Positions 63,717 to 64,000 of a stretch of 64,000 nt of DNA are shown here, piece after piece. The translations under genes were made by a program, and so were the position numbers. Source of the stretch: CAXBGS01 sp963975425 (GTDB lineage: Bacteria; Planctomycetota; Planctomycetia; Pirellulales; Pirellulaceae); the NCBI GenBank assembly GCA_963975425.1, contig CAXBGS010000002.1:434001-498000 (forward strand). Direction: 5' to 3'. A model generated the notes under the pieces. That model did no database searches and was not told the origin of the DNA. It saw only the letters and a program-made list of their open reading frames with translations. Position 1 is the first letter of the stretch; every line of letters begins with the position of its first letter.

Positions 63717-64000
63717 TCATAGAGGGTGTTCAAACGAAGCGTCCGTCCTTCGAAGGACTATCTTTCGCAGCGAATCGAAGGCTGGCAACCTAAATGCAAC
63801 TGATCCACCCATCTTTCCCAGGATTTCACGACACCAGGATTCGTATTGCTCCGAATGCCCGGTCGCGACATATTTGAGGGTCATGGATCGAAGGATTCGC
63901 CAATCGGCGTCTTTTTCGTCCGACGCAAGCGCATGGAGCGCTATTGCGAAGCAGTCAATCTCGATGGATCGATTTGAAATGGCATCTAAAAATTTTGATC
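63717..64000 (-). CDS. C-terminal fragment of an unrecognised protein, running off the window
   Basis: On the minus strand a frame is open from the window end to TGA at 63717-63719 and encodes at least 94 residues (SKFLDAISNRSIEIDCFAIA…WRILRSMTLKYVATG…WCREILGKMGG…DASFEHPL). The codon pattern and amphipathic helix pattern look like a real protein. I recognise no family. The start lies beyond the window. Confidence 0.65.
   Translation of the reverse strand, partial: SKFLDAISNRSIEIDCFAIALHALASDEKDADWRILRSMTLKYVATGHSEQYESWCREILGKMGGSVAFRLPAFDSLRKIVLRRTDASFEHPL

Noticed and set aside
1..64000. tRNA, rRNA, insertion sequences, prophage or integrase genes
   Set aside because: No cloverleaf, rRNA-like stretch, transposase-like protein or attachment-site duplication was seen on either strand.

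Overview
The window looks like a chromosomal segment of a planctomycete, most likely a member of the Pirellulaceae (Rhodopirellula-like). The evidence is a LEPR-xLL-type N-terminal motif (FESRRLLA) on a giant surface protein, a VPEP...RRRRR PEP-CTERM protein, an exosortase with its usual partners, a secreted esterase fused to an SGNH hydrolase, and weak Shine-Dalgarno signals. I see no rRNA, tRNA, insertion sequence, phage or CRISPR array.

Layout. 1-2978: the tail of a possible redoxin gene with a strong terminator, a two-domain secreted esterase, and a YdcF/DUF218 protein. 3076-6095 (minus): a DevBCA/MacAB-like exporter (membrane fusion protein, ATPase, FtsX-type permease) in one tight operon. 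6446-13531: a mixed-strand block with two FeeM-like (exosortase-associated) acyltransferases, a FemAB-like protein, a ThiF/E1-like enzyme without a normal start codon, a degenerate receiver-only protein, a NarL-type regulator and an Acg/nitroreductase-like protein. 13604-19710: a PEP-CTERM protein, a small secreted protein, a repeat-bearing intergenic region and a G8/RTX-type surface protein. 19609-63337: about 44 kb of minus-strand genes making up one exopolysaccharide/exosortase locus. 63717-64000: the 3' end of an unrecognised gene.

Reading the 44-kb locus in its direction of transcription (high to low coordinates): exosortase, chain-length determinant/tyrosine kinase, a 1634-residue TPR protein, EpsI-like protein, initiating sugar transferase, DUF3473-type deacetylase, flippase, hexapeptide acyltransferase, a fused sugar dehydrogenase-aminotransferase, an AAC(3)-fold N-acyltransferase, methyltransferases interleaved with glycosyltransferases, an O-antigen-ligase/polymerase-like protein, an MBOAT/SGNH O-acylation pair, another glycosyltransferase, a PaaK-like adenylating enzyme, a SufS-like PLP enzyme, a second deacetylase, and a 3132-residue polyketide synthase. 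Many junctions are ATGA or TGATG overlaps, which argues for translational coupling.

Interpretation (inference). The locus probably makes and exports a decorated exopolysaccharide or glycan and sorts PEP-CTERM proteins to the surface. The polyketide synthase combines MaoC, SDR, FkbH, KS-AT-KR and a terminal GNAT. It could make a small hydroxylated acyl group or lipid that is attached to an amine of the glycan or to an envelope lipid. The DevBCA-like exporter recalls the cyanobacterial heterocyst-glycolipid system, where a polyketide synthase works with DevBCA. The 6.4-13.5 kb block (two FeeM-like synthases, ThiF, nitroreductase, two receiver proteins) may be a separate acyl-amino-acid signal or metabolite module. 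Functions were read from motifs only; no database search was run.
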